A stretch of 64,000 nt of DNA. Source: Polaromonas sp. SP1 (GTDB lineage: Bacteria; Pseudomonadota; Gammaproteobacteria; Burkholderiales; Burkholderiaceae_C). A program made the position numbers and the translations under genes. The first letter of the stretch is position 1. Each line of letters starts with the position of its first letter. Of this stretch, positions 62,816 to 64,000 are shown one piece after another. The stretch is from positions 4,010,501 through 4,074,500 of the forward strand of contig NZ_CP031013.1 in assembly GCF_003711205.1 (NCBI RefSeq), written 5' to 3'. The notes beneath the pieces were generated by a model. It was not told the origin of the DNA. It saw only the letters and a program-made list of their open reading frames with translations, and made no database searches.

Positions 62816-63832
62816 ATGAAGAACCGCATTTCCCCTCTACTCACCGCCATCACCGCCCTCGCCGGCGCATTGATGCTGGCCATGGCGCCCGCCCAGGCCC
62901 AGACCAAGGCGCCCGAAAAAGTCACGCTGATGCTCAACTGGTACCTCTACAGCGAGCACGCGCCCTTCTTCCTCGGCAAGGAGCGCGGCTTCTATGCCGA
63001 AGAAGGCATAGACCTGGACATCCAGGAAGGCCGCGGCTCGGCGGTGACGGCGCAGGCGGTGGTGGCCAAGTCGGCCACCTTCGGCTATATCGACGTCACC
63101 ACCATGATCAAGGCCGCCGCCAAGGGCGCGCCACTCAAATCGACCGGCGTGCTCTTCCAGCTGAGCCCGATGTCGGTCATGGGTTTTGCCGACAAAAACA
63201 TCAAGACGCCCAAAGACATCATCGGCAAGACGGTCGCCACCACGCCCGGCGATTCGATGTCACAGATGTGGCCGCTGTTCCTGAAGGTCAACAACATCCA
63301 GGCCGACCAGGTCAAGATCGTCTCGGGCGACGGCCAGACCAAACTCAACGCCGTGATGAACGGCCAGGCCGATTTGCTGCTCGGCTACGTGATGGACCAG
63401 GCCATCAAGCTGCAGGACGCCACCGGCAAGCAGGTCTACCCGATCCGGTTTGCCGACTCGGGCATCAACCAGATCAGCTCCGGCATCATCGCCAACAAAA
63501 ACCTGCTGACCGAGAACCCCGACCTGGTCAAACGCTTTATGCGCGCCTCCACCCGTGCTGCTGAAGCCGCTGAGAAAAGCCCTGAAGCGGCCGTGGACGC
63601 CATGCTGAAAGCCAACCCCAAGGCCGGTGTGCGCGACACGCTGATCGTCGGCATGAAACAAAGCGTGGCGCTGTACCACACCAGGGAAACCGCCAACCAG
63701 CGGCCCTTCCGCGTCACGATGAAAAACGTCAGCGACTCGCTGGACCTGCTGGTGCAATACGGCGGCATGGACGCCTCGACACGCGGAAAACCAGAGGACT
63801 ACGTGAGCCTCGACTTCCTTCCTGCAAACTGA
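62816..63832 (+). CDS. ABC transporter periplasmic binding protein, NMT1/THI5-like
   Basis: From ATG 62816, 338 residues, behind CAGGAGA, with a signal peptide ending APAQA. The mature protein starts KVTLMLNWYLYSEHAPFFLGKERGFYAEEGIDLDIQEG, the NMT1/THI5-like opening. The ligand region includes KTVATTPGDSMSQMWP and RFADSGINQISSGIIANK. Relatives bind hydroxymethylpyrimidine, other pyrimidines, or aromatic sulfonates. The ligand is not readable; the neighbouring TetR regulator suggests an inducible catabolic or salvage role. Confidence 0.9.
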   Translation: MKNRISPLLTAITALAGALMLAMAPAQAQTKAPEKVTLMLNWYLYSEHAPFFLGKERGFYAEEGIDLDIQEGRGSAVTAQAVVAKSATFGYIDVTTMIKAAAKGAPLKSTGVLFQLSPMSVMGFADKNIKTPKDIIGKTVATTPGDSMSQMWPLFLKVNNIQADQVKIVSGDGQTKLNAVMNGQADLLLGYVMDQAIKLQDATGKQVYPIRFADSGINQISSGIIANKNLLTENPDLVKRFMRASTRAAEAAEKSPEAAVDAMLKANPKAGVRDTLIVGMKQSVALYHTRETANQRPFRVTMKNVSDSLDLLVQYGGMDASTRGKPEDYVSLDFLPAN

Positions 63833-63850
63833 AGAAGGCATACCGCATCC

Positions 63851-64000
63851 ATGCCCAACGACCACCTGATTGAAGCCCGCGGCGTCTCCAAGACCTACCA
63901 GACCAAGGACGGCCCTGTCGAGTCACTCAAGCCGCTGGATTTCTCCATCCGCGAGGGTGAATTCATCTCGGTGGTCGGCCCTTCGGGCTGCGGCAAAAGC
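63851..64000 (+). CDS. ABC transporter ATPase (cut by the window end)
   Basis: The first 50 codons only, from ATG 63851 (MPNDHLIEARGVSKTY). The frame reaches Walker A (VVGPSGCGKS) exactly at the window edge. It is the ATPase expected after the permease and binding protein, of the SsuB/TauB/NrtD type. Confidence 0.9.
   Translation, partial: MPNDHLIEARGVSKTYQTKDGPVESLKPLDFSIREGEFISVVGPSGCGKS

Overview
The window reads as chromosomal DNA of a high-GC betaproteobacterium, most likely a Comamonadaceae member of the Polaromonas/Variovorax/Rhodoferax/Acidovorax type. The clues are the gene content, 6S RNA downstream of zapA, and two short dispersed repeat families that I associate with that family. 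Species cannot be fixed from the sequence alone. No rRNA, tRNA, transposase, prophage or CRISPR array was seen.

Region 1 (1-2.9 kb): the end of a membrane sensor histidine kinase and two small exported proteins. Region 2 (3.0-24.7 kb): one very long minus-strand cobalamin locus. It starts at a cobalamin riboswitch and btuB, then runs through cobB, a signal-less BtuF-like protein, cobU, btuF, btuC, a btuD-cobO fused frame, a second btuF, cobW, cobN, chlI/chlD-like chelatase partners, a DUF1636 protein, cbtB, cbtA, bluB, cobD, cobC and cobQ. Many junctions are 4-base ATGA/GTGA overlaps. The set covers corrinoid uptake, cobalt uptake, cobalt insertion, adenosylation and late side-chain assembly. 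The corrin-ring methyltransferases, cobalamin synthase and the NaMN:DMB transferase are not in the window.

Region 3 (24.8-28.5 kb): a zapB-like gene, zapA, 6S RNA, a TSUP permease and two LysR regulators. Region 4 (28.6-49.8 kb): a C2-acid block that looks like complete oxalate catabolism. It holds gcl-hyi-glxR (glyoxylate to glycerate), an FAH-family protein, a PanE-like reductase that may be an oxalyl-CoA reductase, a tripartite tricarboxylate transporter (TctC-B-A), a Crp/Fnr regulator, oxc, two frc genes flanking a stand-alone PAS protein, and a two-subunit NAD-linked molybdenum/tungsten formate dehydrogenase. Two matching palindromes (TTGAC-N4-GTCAA) lie upstream of the transporter and of oxc. 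The oxc copy is placed exactly as a class II activator site over a TATGAT -10 box, suggesting one regulon for uptake and breakdown.

Region 5 (49.9-64 kb): an RraA-like/AsnC pair, a DMT exporter, a histone H1-like protein with a SWIB domain, a dipeptide ABC transporter in the unusual order dppB-C-D-F-A, a ThDP-dependent acetolactate-synthase-like enzyme, a small unknown protein, and a TetR regulator followed by an ABC transporter of the nitrate/taurine/NMT1 type. The last gene is cut by the window end. Matching 15-base motifs precede tetR and its transporter operon.

A short repeat with a GCTAT..ATAGC hairpin and a GGGCTGGAGGCTGATTTT-like end occurs seven times. Three copies lie inside coding sequence of the cobalamin operon. 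All assignments are by reading motifs; no database search was run.
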